Positions 7,964 to 15,210 of a stretch of DNA of 64,000 nucleotides are shown here, piece by piece. The position numbers and the translations under genes were made by a program. The DNA comes from Streptomyces fuscichromogenes. Its GTDB lineage: Bacteria; Actinomycetota; Actinomycetes; Streptomycetales; Streptomycetaceae. The stretch lies in the NCBI RefSeq assembly GCF_014645815.1, contig NZ_BMML01000007.1:62001-126000 (forward strand), given 5' to 3'. How positions within the stretch are numbered: the stretch's first letter is position 1; each line of letters begins with the position of its first letter. Under the pieces are notes generated by a model. That model was not told where the DNA came from and ran no database searches. It was given only the letters and a program-made list of their open reading frames with translations.

Positions 7964-9247
7964 GTGAGCGGCGAGAATTCTTCGGCGGACGACGTGCAGG
8001 CGGACGACGTACAGCGGGTGTGGGACGTCGTCGTGGTGGGCGCGGGACCCGCGGGTGCCTCGGCCGCCTACGCGGCGGCGGTCGCCGGACGGCGCGTGCT
8101 GTTGCTGGAGAAGGCCGAGCTGCCCCGGTACAAGACCTGTGGCGGCGGCATCATCGGCCCCTCGCGCGACGCGCTGCCGCCCGGCTTCGAGCTGCCGTTC
8201 AAGGACAGGGTGCACGCGGTCACGTTCTCCAACAACGGACGGTTCACCCGCACCCGTCGCTCCAAGCAGATGATGTTCGGGCTGATCAACCGTCCCGAGT
8301 TCGACCAGCAGCTGGTCGAGCACGCCCAGAAGGCCGGCGCCGAGCTGCGCACGGGCGCCGCCGTGCAGCGCGTCGAGCAGCACGGCTCGGCGGTCCCGGA
8401 CCGGCGGACGGTCGCGGTCGTGCTCCAGGGCGGCGAGACCCTGCTGGCCCACGCGGTGGTCGGTGCCGACGGCAGCGCCAGCCGGATAGGCGCTCACGTA
8501 GGGGTGAAGGTCGACCAGGTGGACCTCGGCCTGGAGGCGGAGATCCCGGTGCCCGAGACGGTCGCCGAGGACTGGAAGGGACGGGTCCTCATCGACTGGG
8601 GTCCCATGCCCGGCAGTTACGGCTGGGTCTTCCCCAAGGGCGACACGCTGACCGTCGGGGTGATCTCGGCGCGCGGCGAAGGTGCCGCCACCAAGCGGTA
8701 CTTGGAGGACTTCATCGCCCGGCTCGGCCTCGCCGGCTTCGAACCGAGCATCTCCTCCGGCCACTTGACCCGCTGCCGCGCCGACGACTCACCGCTCTCC
8801 CGGGGCCGGGTCCTGGTCTGCGGTGACGCTGCGGGTCTGCTCGAACCGTGGACCCGCGAGGGCATCTCCTTCGCGTTGCGCTCGGGGCGGCTCGCGGGGG
8901 AGTGGGCGGTGCGCATCGCCGAGGCCCACGACGCCGTCGACACCCGCCGCCAGGCGCTGAACTACGCCTTCGCCGTCAAGGCGGGCCTCGGCGTCGAGAT
9001 GAGCGTCGGCAAGCGGATGCTGGCGGCGTTCGAGCGCCGGCCCGGACTGTTCCACGCGGCGCTGACCGGGTTCCGTCCCGCCTGGCGGGCGTTCAAGGAG
9101 ATCACCCAGGGCCGGACCACCCTCGGTGAACTCATCCGCTCCCATCCGCTGGCCCAGCGCGCCCTCACGGCGTTCGGCCCGGAACCGGCCGCCAAGGGGC
9201 AGCCGCCCGCCGAGGACCCGGCCGACGAAGAGGCCGTCACTTCGTGA
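7964..9247 (+). CDS. Geranylgeranyl reductase family FAD-dependent oxidoreductase
   Basis: A 427-residue flavoprotein. The dinucleotide-binding VVVVGAGPAGAS lies at 22-33 (GxGxxG) followed by the LLLEKAELPRYKTCGGG signature typical of the geranylgeranyl reductase family. The second FAD motif GRVLVCGDAAGLLEPWTREGISFALRSG lies at about 280-307. Known members saturate polyprenyl chains of lipids, quinones or chlorophyll; the substrate cannot be read from the sequence. Start GTG has a modest GGAG upstream. The C-terminal 11 bp overlap the convergent deazaflavin-dependent reductase gene. Confidence 0.85.
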   Translation: MSGENSSADDVQADDVQRVWDVVVVGAGPAGASAAYAAAVAGRRVLLLEKAELPRYKTCGGGIIGPSRDALPPGFELPFKDRVHAVTFSNNGRFTRTRRSKQMMFGLINRPEFDQQLVEHAQKAGAELRTGAAVQRVEQHGSAVPDRRTVAVVLQGGETLLAHAVVGADGSASRIGAHVGVKVDQVDLGLEAEIPVPETVAEDWKGRVLIDWGPMPGSYGWVFPKGDTLTVGVISARGEGAATKRYLEDFIARLGLAGFEPSISSGHLTRCRADDSPLSRGRVLVCGDAAGLLEPWTREGISFALRSGRLAGEWAVRIAEAHDAVDTRRQALNYAFAVKAGLGVEMSVGKRMLAAFERRPGLFHAALTGFRPAWRAFKEITQGRTTLGELIRSHPLAQRALTAFGPEPAAKGQPPAEDPADEEAVTS

Positions 9248-9692
9248 CGGTGACCCGGAAGACGGGGTGGTCGGCGCCGGCCGCGACGAGTTCGTCGTCG
9301 GAGGACGTGGCGCTCACCCCGGGGAAGTACTGCTTGACCTCCCAGCCCCACTTCTCCAGATAGGTCCGCAGCACCGGGAGCTTCTCGGCATCGGGAAGCT
9401 CCGCCACGGTGAACTCCCGTACCTTGCGCCCCACTCGCAGCTCCCCGCCGCCGGCCACGCGCATGTTCCGCACCCACTGGGAGTTGCCGCGCGCCGAGAC
9501 CAGGTACTGGGTGCCGTCGTACGTGTGCGGATTGACCGGGACGCGCTGCATCTTGCCGCTCCTGCGGCCGCGCACGGACAGCTCCGCACTTCCGGCCAGA
9601 CTGAGCCCGTGCCGGGCGAGCCACCCGACGAGACTGTTCACCCGGACGGCCAGCGGGTTGATCTTGGCGTAGTACGGCTCGGACGGCGACAT
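9237..9692 (-). CDS. Nitroreductase family deazaflavin (F420)-dependent oxidoreductase
   Basis: A 151-residue protein of the Ddn-like split beta-barrel family, which uses coenzyme F420H2. Recognisable segments are ELSVRGRRSGKMQRVPV, YLVSARGNSQWVRNMRVAGGGELRVGRK and the aromatic C-terminal part. The ATG at 9692 (MSPSEPYY) is chosen over a GTG at 9704. It is transcribed divergently from the TetR gene at 9880, and two copies of the same palindrome lie between them, so this reductase is the probable regulated target. Confidence 0.85.
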   Translation of the reverse strand: MSPSEPYYAKINPLAVRVNSLVGWLARHGLSLAGSAELSVRGRRSGKMQRVPVNPHTYDGTQYLVSARGNSQWVRNMRVAGGGELRVGRKVREFTVAELPDAEKLPVLRTYLEKWGWEVKQYFPGVSATSSDDELVAAGADHPVFRVTVTK

Positions 9693-9712
9693 GGTGACCC
9701 CCACCTGATTGA

Positions 9713-9780
9713 GAGAGCAGTGCTCTCGCTTCAGGAAGAGTGTGAGGGGGATCGGTGATCCAAAGCAAGAGCAGTGCTCT
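9713..9780. promoter_or_regulatory. Two TetR operators in the 9692/9880 divergent region
   Basis: Two copies of the odd-centred palindrome AGAGCAGTGCTCT lie at 9714-9726 (extending to GAGAGCAGTGCTCTC, 9713-9727) and at 9768-9780, with centres 54 bp apart. One abuts the deazaflavin reductase start; the other lies nearer the TetR gene. Partial half-sites GCACTGCTC recur further on, within a direct repeat at 9822-9855. Confidence 0.75.
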
Positions 9781-9821
9781 CGTTTGTGAGCGTAGATCTA
9801 AACTGAGTGCGCTGATCCAAT

Positions 9822-9855
9822 CCGTGTGCACTGCTCCGAACCGTGTGCACTGCTC
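9822..9855 (+). repeat. 15-bp direct repeat upstream of the TetR gene
   Basis: CCGTGTGCACTGCTC occurs at 9822-9836 and again at 9841-9855, a 19-bp period, just before the start at 9880. The element contains GTGCAC and a half-site like the operators at 9713 and 9768, so it may be an additional regulator contact site in the promoter. Confidence 0.55.
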
Positions 9856-9879
9856 TTCGCGCATGGCAGACTGCTCCCC

Positions 9880-10572
9880 ATGACCACCCCGCAGGGCGCC
9901 CGCGCGCGAGCCAGGATGGAAGTCACCACCGCCATCAAGGACGAGGCGCGCAGACAGCTCGCGGCCGAGGGTGCGGCCAAGCTGTCGCTGCGGGCCGTGG
10001 CGCGCGAACTCGGCATGGTCTCCTCGGCGCTCTACCGCTACTTCCCCAGCCGTGACGACCTGCTCACCGCGCTGATCATCGACGCCTACGACTCCCTCGG
10101 CGACGCCGCGGAGACCGCCCACGCCGCGGTCGCCGGCGCGGCCCCGGCGCGGCGCTGGGTCGTCGTGTGCGAGGCGGTGCGCGGCTGGGCGCTGGCCCAC
10201 CCGCACGAGTACGCGCTGATCTACGGCTCGCCGGTGCCCGGCTACGCGGCGCCGGACACGACCATTCCGCCGGCCGCCCGGGTCGCCCTCGTCCTCATCG
10301 GGATCCTGCGCGAGGCGTTCGAGCGGCGTGGTCTGGCCCGTACCCCCGTGCCGGCCGAACTCGCCCCCGAGGCCCGCCGGATGTCCGACGAGTTGATGCC
10401 CGGCCTGCCGCCGGAGGTGGCGGTGGCCATGGCTGCGGCCTGGGCCCAGTTGTTCGGGCTGGTGGGGTTCGAGCTGTTCGGCCAGTTCAAGGGGGTCGTG
10501 GAGGAGCGGGACCGGTTCTTCCGGCACGCGGCCGCGCAACTCGCCCACGGGGTGGGTCTGGTCTTCCCCTAG
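9880..10572 (+). CDS. TetR/AcrR family regulator (WHG-type C-terminal domain)
   Basis: A 230-residue repressor. The helix-turn-helix reads LSLRAVARELGMVSSALYRYFPSRDDLLTALI at about residues 29-61. The ligand domain holds HEYALIYGSPVPGYAAP, a signature of the TetR subgroup with a WHG C-terminal domain. The ATG at 9880 is selected; the frame is open for 18 further codons upstream, but that segment is the repeat-containing promoter. CAGACT lies 7 nt before the ATG, which could serve as a -10 for a leaderless transcript. Probable target: the divergent F420-type reductase. Confidence 0.88.
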   Translation: MTTPQGARARARMEVTTAIKDEARRQLAAEGAAKLSLRAVARELGMVSSALYRYFPSRDDLLTALIIDAYDSLGDAAETAHAAVAGAAPARRWVVVCEAVRGWALAHPHEYALIYGSPVPGYAAPDTTIPPAARVALVLIGILREAFERRGLARTPVPAELAPEARRMSDELMPGLPPEVAVAMAAAWAQLFGLVGFELFGQFKGVVEERDRFFRHAAAQLAHGVGLVFP

Positions 10573-10582
10573 CCGCCTCGGC

Positions 10583-11077
10583 TCAGGCCGTCACCTTGTC
10601 CAGGAACGCGGCGAGGTTCGTCACGGTCCGCCGGATCTTCTCCTCCAGGGTGAGCGACTCCGGCATGCGCCCGCCCGCCCCCGCGTCCCGCTTGCCTCGC
10701 ACGTACAGCGAACAGGCCAGGTCGGCGCAGAGGTAGGCGCCCACGGAGTTGCCCTGCTGCCCGGCCTTCCCCGCCTTGGCGGCGACCATCAGGGAGACGC
10801 CTCCGGTGTGCGTGGTCAGGCAGATCGAGCACATGCTGCGCCGGGTCTGCCAGGAGGTGGGGCTCGGGCAGCGCAGCGCCACCGCCCGCGCGGGGCCGTC
10901 GTCCGGTCCGGTCACCAGGTAGGCGCGGTCGGGTGCCTGCGGGTCGCGCCAGCCGAAGTAGTCCAGGTCGGCCCACGGGCGTTCGTCCAGGTCGTGCGGG
11001 ATGTTCAGGCGTTTCGCCGCCCCCTTGGTGCAGTTCACGAAGGCGGCACGGATCTCTTGCTCGGTCAGCTGTCGCAT
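10583..11077 (-). CDS. FBP domain-containing zinc-finger protein (FusB-like)
   Basis: A 164-residue protein related to the elongation-factor-G-binding FBP/FusB family. An alpha-helical N-terminal part is followed by a treble-clef zinc finger with C83-x2-C86 (SMCSICLTTH) and C117-x4-C122 (LCADLACSLYV). Known FusB proteins bind EF-G and rescue it from fusidic acid; a similar ribosome-related role here is inference. It is divergent from the TetR gene at 11165, sharing the 25-bp palindrome at 11091-11115, and ends 10 bp from the TetR gene at 9880. Confidence 0.8.
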   Translation of the reverse strand: MRQLTEQEIRAAFVNCTKGAAKRLNIPHDLDERPWADLDYFGWRDPQAPDRAYLVTGPDDGPARAVALRCPSPTSWQTRRSMCSICLTTHTGGVSLMVAAKAGKAGQQGNSVGAYLCADLACSLYVRGKRDAGAGGRMPESLTLEEKIRRTVTNLAAFLDKVTA

Positions 11078-11090
11078 GCGGCGCACGCTA

Positions 11091-11115
11091 ATTTGCCTAA
11101 AGGTTTTAGGCAAAT
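11091..11115. promoter_or_regulatory. TetR operator palindrome between FBP and TetR genes
   Basis: Perfect 11-bp arms ATTTGCCTAAA (11091-11101) and TTTAGGCAAAT (11105-11115) are separated by GGT. The palindrome is A+T-rich, lies only 14 bp before the FBP start and about 50 bp before the TetR start, and would let the TetR protein control both genes. Confidence 0.85.
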
Positions 11116-11164
11116 GCATAATCCACTTCAGTTTCGGGGTGAGTGGTGAAGGCGAGGAGCGGGT

Positions 11165-11737
11165 GTGGCACGAGCGGGACTGAGTACGGAACGGCTGGTC
11201 CGGGCCGGAGCCGAGCTGGCCGACGAGGTCGGCTTTGACTCGGTGACCGTCTCGGCGCTGGCCAGACGGTTCGACGTGCAGGTCGCGAGCCTGTACTCGC
11301 ACGTCAAGAGCTCCCAGGACCTGAAGACGAGGATCGCGCTGCTGGCGCTGGAGGAACTCGCCGACCGGGCCGCCGACGCGCTCGCCGGCCGGGCCGGCAA
11401 GGACGCCCTCGTCGCCTTCGCCGACGTCTACCGCGACTACGCCCGCGCCCACCCCGGCCGTTACGCGGCGGCCCGGCTGCGCCTCGACCCGGAGACGGCC
11501 GCGGCCAGTGCCGGCGTCCGACACGCCCGGATGACCCGGGCGATCCTGCGCGGCTACGACCTGACCGAACCGGACGAGACCCATGCCGTCCGGATGCTCG
11601 GCAGCGTCTTCCACGGCTACGTCGACCTGGAACTGAGCGGCGGCTTCAGTCACAGCGCCCCCGACAGCCAGCAGTCCTGGACCCGCGTCCTCGACGCCCT
11701 CGACGCCCTGCTCCGTAACTGGCCCACACCGACCTGA
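11165..11737 (+). CDS. TetR/AcrR family regulator (WHG-type C-terminal domain)
   Basis: A 190-residue regulator. The helix-turn-helix is VTVSALARRFDVQVASLYSHVKSSQDLKTRI (about 25-55). The C-terminal half has ARAHPGRYAAARL and MLGSVFHGYVDLELSGGF, characteristic of the TetR/WHG subgroup. Start GTG has GAGGAG 5 nt upstream. It is divergent from the FBP gene with the operator between them, and the SGNH hydrolase gene follows 26 bp downstream, so a TetR-hydrolase transcript is likely. Confidence 0.88.
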   Translation: MARAGLSTERLVRAGAELADEVGFDSVTVSALARRFDVQVASLYSHVKSSQDLKTRIALLALEELADRAADALAGRAGKDALVAFADVYRDYARAHPGRYAAARLRLDPETAAASAGVRHARMTRAILRGYDLTEPDETHAVRMLGSVFHGYVDLELSGGFSHSAPDSQQSWTRVLDALDALLRNWPTPT

Positions 11738-11763
11738 CCCCCTTCGTACGGAACTCAGAGGCG

Positions 11764-13116
11764 ATGAACACCGATCCCCGGAACACCGATCCCCGGAACA
11801 CCGATCCCCGGAACACCGATCCCCGGAACACCGATCCCCGGACTGCCGATCCCCAGAACAGCGGCCACAGCGGCCCCCGTACCACCGATCCCCGGACTGC
11901 CGACCTCCGCTGGATCACCACCCCGATCACCGCCGGCCTGCTGCGCGGTGCCCTCGACCTGGAGCACACGGGGCACGGCATCCTGCCGCACCGGCTCCCG
12001 CCCCGGGCCCGCGCCCAGTGCGCCGACCCGCAGCTCGCCATGGTCGAGTCGCAGCCCTCCGGCGTACGGCTGGTGTTCCGCACCCGGGCCACCGCCGTGG
12101 AACTGGACACCCTGCCCACCAAGCGGCTCTACGTCGGCGGGCCGGTCCGCCCGGACGGCGTCTACGACCTGCTCGTCGACGGCACTCTGGCCGGCCAGGG
12201 CAGCGTGTCGGGCGGCCAGGTGCAGGCCGTCGACATGAGCGCGGGAACCACGGAACTGCGCCCCGGACCGGTCGGCACCCTCCGCTTCACCGGCCTGCCC
12301 GCGCGCGAGAAGACCGTCGAGATCTGGCTGCCGCACAACGAGACCACCGAACTGGTCGCGCTGCGCACCGACGCCCCGCTCACCGCCGTACCCGACCACG
12401 GCCGCAAGGTCTGGCTGCACCACGGCAGTTCCATCAGCCATGGCTCCGACGCCGCGAGCCCCACCGCCATCTGGCCCGCCCTCGCGGCCACGATCGCCGG
12501 CGTGGAACTGGTCAACCTGGGGCTGGGCGGCAGCGCCCTGCTCGACCCGTTCACCGCCCGCGCCGTCCGGGACACCCCCGCCGACCTGATCAGCCTCAAG
12601 CTCGGCATCAACGTCGTCAACGCCGACCTGATGCGGCTGCGGGCCTTCGGTCCCGCCGTGCACGGCTTCCTCGACACCGTCCGCGAGGGGCATCCCACCA
12701 CCCCGCTGCTGGTCGTCTCGCCGATCCTGTGCCCGATGCACGAGGACACGCCGGGCCCCACCGCGATGGACCTGAGCGCCTTCGGTGTCGGCCGGGTCGT
12801 GTTCACGGCCGCGGGCGACCCGGCCGAGCGCGCGACCGGCAAGCTCACCCTGAACGTCATCCGGGACGAGCTGTCCCGGATCGTCGCCCAGCGCGCGGCC
12901 GACGACCCGAACCTCCACTACCTCGACGGCCGTGCCCTCTACGGCGAGGCCGACTCCGCCGAACTCCCGCTGCCCGACGGACTCCACCCGGACGCGGCCA
13001 CCCACCGCCGTATCGGCGAACGCTTCGCCGGGCTGGCTTTCGCGGAGGACGGCGCGTTCGCGGGGAGCGGCGCGTTCGGTGCGGACGGCGTCTTCACGGA
13101 GGACGGCGGCCGCTGA
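11764..13116 (+). CDS. SGNH/GDSL-type hydrolase with N-terminal pentapeptide repeat
   Basis: A 450-residue esterase/lipase-like hydrolase with no signal peptide. The nucleophile block is G221-S-S223-I-S-H-G (S223 equals the GDSL serine); the glycine block is GLGGSALLD; a GIN triplet stands where GxND is usual; the catalytic Asp/His block is D405-G-L-H408-P. A beta-sandwich-like region precedes the catalytic domain, as in two-domain SGNH enzymes. The first residues are five exact NTDPR repeats (15-bp DNA unit) plus degenerate TADPQ, TTDPR and TADLR copies. The C-terminus has short Gly/Ala/Phe repeats. It starts 26 bp after a TetR gene with AGAGG upstream. Confidence 0.83.
   Translation: MNTDPRNTDPRNTDPRNTDPRNTDPRTADPQNSGHSGPRTTDPRTADLRWITTPITAGLLRGALDLEHTGHGILPHRLPPRARAQCADPQLAMVESQPSGVRLVFRTRATAVELDTLPTKRLYVGGPVRPDGVYDLLVDGTLAGQGSVSGGQVQAVDMSAGTTELRPGPVGTLRFTGLPAREKTVEIWLPHNETTELVALRTDAPLTAVPDHGRKVWLHHGSSISHGSDAASPTAIWPALAATIAGVELVNLGLGGSALLDPFTARAVRDTPADLISLKLGINVVNADLMRLRAFGPAVHGFLDTVREGHPTTPLLVVSPILCPMHEDTPGPTAMDLSAFGVGRVVFTAAGDPAERATGKLTLNVIRDELSRIVAQRAADDPNLHYLDGRALYGEADSAELPLPDGLHPDAATHRRIGERFAGLAFAEDGAFAGSGAFGADGVFTEDGGR
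11767..11841 (+). repeat. 15-bp tandem repeat, five perfect copies, in frame
   Basis: AACACCGATCCCCGG is repeated five times without a mismatch immediately after the ATG of the SGNH hydrolase, encoding (NTDPR)5. Degenerate copies follow to about 11902. The unit is a multiple of three, so slippage changes protein length without shifting the frame. Confidence 0.95.
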
Positions 13117-13133
13117 GTCCGAGCCGAGGGGCC

Positions 13134-14237
13134 TCACCGGGCCGAGTCGGCCGACGCCGCGTCGTCGCTGTCCGGGATGAGCACGACCTTGCCCGCGACC
13201 GTCCCCGACTCGGCGAGCCGCAGGGCCTCGGCGGCCTCGGTGAGGGGCAGCCGGGCGGCGACGTGCGCGGTGACCTCGCCGCGCTGGAGGGCCTGGAACA
13301 CCTGGGTGAGGTCGGCGCTCAGCCGGGCCCGGAAGCGGTTCCTGCCCAGGGCGCGGCCCTCCCAGACGTTGAAGAAGTAGGCGTGCCGGCCGTTCGGCAG
13401 CGCGTTCCACAGCCACACCCGGCCGAGGATCTTCAGCACGGGCAGCTGCTTGGAGCCGGAGTCGTCCCGGGTGGTGGCGCTGCCGTAGGAGACGAGGGTG
13501 CCGCCCGGGGCGAGCAGCCGCCAGGAGTCGATGACGCTGCGGCCGCCGAGGTGGTCGAACACGGCGTCGACACCGCCGGGGGCCAGTTCCCGGACCCGGG
13601 CCGGGACGTCCTCGCCGCTGTAGTCGACCGGGGTCACGCCCAGTTTCCGCAGTGCCGCGTGATGACGGGCGGAGGCCGTACCGATCACCTGGAGGCCCGC
13701 CGCCCGTGCGAGCTGGACGAGGACCGTGCCGACACCGCCGTTGGCACCGTGCACCAGGATCGTGCCGCCGCTGCGCACCCTGGCCTTGCGGTACAGCATC
13801 TGCCACGCCGTGATGCCGTTGACGACCAGCGTCTCCGCCTCCGCCGCGCCGACGCCGGCGGGTACCTGTACGGCGTCGGCCGCGTCGAGCACGACATGAC
13901 TGGCCCAGCCGCCGACCTTCACCAGTGACGCGACCCGCTTGCCGACGAGCTCGGGCGCGACGCCCGCACCGGCCGTGAGCACCGTGCCGACCAGGTCGTA
14001 GCCGGGGACGAAGGGGAAGGGCGGCTGGTCGTAGTAGCGGCCGCGGCGCATCTGCTGCTCCGCGAAGGAGACACCGGTCGCCTCCACGCGGACGACGATC
14101 TGGCCGGCGGCCGGGGCCGGTATCTCCCGGCGCTGGATGCGGAGGCCCTCCGGCTCCACGACGCCCGGCAGGACGACCTCGACGAGCTGGGTGTTTCGGG
14201 TGTTCCCGGTGTTTCCGGCGTTTTCTGTGATTCCCAT
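13134..14237 (-). CDS. MDR superfamily zinc-independent oxidoreductase (VAT-1/quinone reductase-like)
   Basis: A 367-residue NADPH-dependent reductase. The GroES-like domain includes EATGVSFAEQQMRRGRYYDQPPFPFVPGYDLVG, and the Rossmann domain carries ILVHGANGGVGTVLVQLA. Residues WLWNALPNGRHAYFF resemble synaptic-vesicle VAT-1-like enzymes. The catalytic zinc ligands of alcohol dehydrogenases are missing. The first 20 residues are Asn/Thr-rich (NAGNTGNTRNT), from a short DNA repeat. It is divergent from the TetR gene at 14446, with several palindromes between, and is the likely repressed target. Confidence 0.87.
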   Translation of the reverse strand: MGITENAGNTGNTRNTQLVEVVLPGVVEPEGLRIQRREIPAPAAGQIVVRVEATGVSFAEQQMRRGRYYDQPPFPFVPGYDLVGTVLTAGAGVAPELVGKRVASLVKVGGWASHVVLDAADAVQVPAGVGAAEAETLVVNGITAWQMLYRKARVRSGGTILVHGANGGVGTVLVQLARAAGLQVIGTASARHHAALRKLGVTPVDYSGEDVPARVRELAPGGVDAVFDHLGGRSVIDSWRLLAPGGTLVSYGSATTRDDSGSKQLPVLKILGRVWLWNALPNGRHAYFFNVWEGRALGRNRFRARLSADLTQVFQALQRGEVTAHVAARLPLTEAAEALRLAESGTVAGKVVLIPDSDDAASADSAR

Positions 14238-14272
14238 GATGACTGCCTCCGTGTGGGCGGTGTGTAGATGCG

Positions 14273-14415
14273 CTCGCTAGCGAGAGAGGTTCTTGCTGGC
14301 GTTAGAAGCTATAACAAACATGACTGGCTCTCGCTTGAGTGTCAAGCCGTTGTGCCGGGCGGGGGTGTCCCGCCCGTTAGATCCACTTCCGAAAGTGATA
14401 GGTTGAAACAAACCT
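14273..14415. promoter_or_regulatory. Cluster of candidate TetR operators between MDR and TetR genes
   Basis: Three symmetric elements lie in the A+T-richer 208-bp divergent spacer: the perfect 12-mer CTCGCTAGCGAG at 14273-14284, CACTT-CCGA-AAGTG at 14384-14397, and AGGTT-GAAACA-AACCT at 14400-14415. A looser CTCGCTTGAG copy of the first occurs near 14332. Which one binds the regulator cannot be decided from sequence. Confidence 0.6.
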
Positions 14416-14445
14416 GAAAGCCTGAAGCCCCGAGAGAGGAGCGTG

Positions 14446-15120
14446 ATGGCCATGGCCATGGCCGCGGACGCGGACGCCGTGAGTCCCCGTGAGCGATACC
14501 GGAGCCAGGTGCGAGCGGACATCAAGGCGCGCGCCTGGGAGCAGATCGCCAAGGCGGGCGCGACGGGCCTGTCCCTGAACGCGATCGCGAAGGAGCTGGG
14601 GATGAGCGGCCCGGCCCTCTACCGCTACTTCGGCAGCCGTGACGAACTGATCACCGAGCTGATCCGGGATACCTACCGCGGCCTGGCCGACACCTTCCGT
14701 GCCGCCGCCGACTCGGGGGCCGGTATCGGCGGCCTCGCCCACGCCCTGCGCCGCTGGGCGCTCGACGACCCCCAGCGGTACTTCCTCGTCTACGGCACGC
14801 CGGTGCCCGGCTATCAAGCACCCGCGGACATCACCGGCATCGCCCAGGAGATCATGGCGGCCCTTCTCGACGTCTGCGCGGCGGCCGAGCCCGAGGCCCC
14901 GCCGTCGGCCTCCGCCGGTTTCACCGCGCATCTCTCCCAGCACCGCGAGTGGGCCGGCGGCCATCCCGCCCCACCGGGAGTGCTGCGCCGGGCGCTCGCC
15001 TTCTGGACCCGGATGCACGGCGTGCTCTCCCTGGAACTCGCCGGCCACTTCACGGGCATGGGCTTCGACCAGGACCGGCTGTTCGACGCCGAGGTGGCGG
15101 AGCTGGCATCCGGCCGCTGA
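14446..15120 (+). CDS. TetR/AcrR family regulator (WHG-type C-terminal domain)
   Basis: A 224-residue regulator closely resembling the one at 9880 in layout. The helix-turn-helix is LSLNAIAKELGMSGPALYRYFGSRDELITELI, followed by RYFLVYGTPVPGYQAP of the WHG-domain subgroup. Start choice is uncertain: GTG 14443 and ATG 14446, 14452 and 14458 are all in frame. AGGAG at 14437-14441 fits 14446 or 14452 best. It probably controls the divergent MDR oxidoreductase. Confidence 0.87.
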   Translation: MAMAMAADADAVSPRERYRSQVRADIKARAWEQIAKAGATGLSLNAIAKELGMSGPALYRYFGSRDELITELIRDTYRGLADTFRAAADSGAGIGGLAHALRRWALDDPQRYFLVYGTPVPGYQAPADITGIAQEIMAALLDVCAAAEPEAPPSASAGFTAHLSQHREWAGGHPAPPGVLRRALAFWTRMHGVLSLELAGHFTGMGFDQDRLFDAEVAELASGR

Positions 15121-15197
15121 CCAGGCCCGGCGGTCTACTTCCCGGGGAGTACGCGTGATCACCCCGCCGGGCTGACGCCCGCGCGGGCGGGGGCGTC

Positions 15198-15203
15198 TAG
15201 CGT
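15198..15203 (+). promoter_or_regulatory. -10 element for a leaderless histidine kinase transcript
   Basis: TAGCGT stands 7 nt before the ATG at 15211, with no ribosome-binding site between. In streptomycetes this spacing typically places transcription start on the A of ATG. Confidence 0.55.
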
Positions 15204-15210
15204 TGCGGTC

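Noticed and set aside
11767..11841. Tandem repeats considered as a CRISPR array
   Set aside because: Units are contiguous 15-bp copies without spacers and are translated in frame. The same argument excludes the 5-, 9-, 21- and 24-bp arrays; no cas gene is present.
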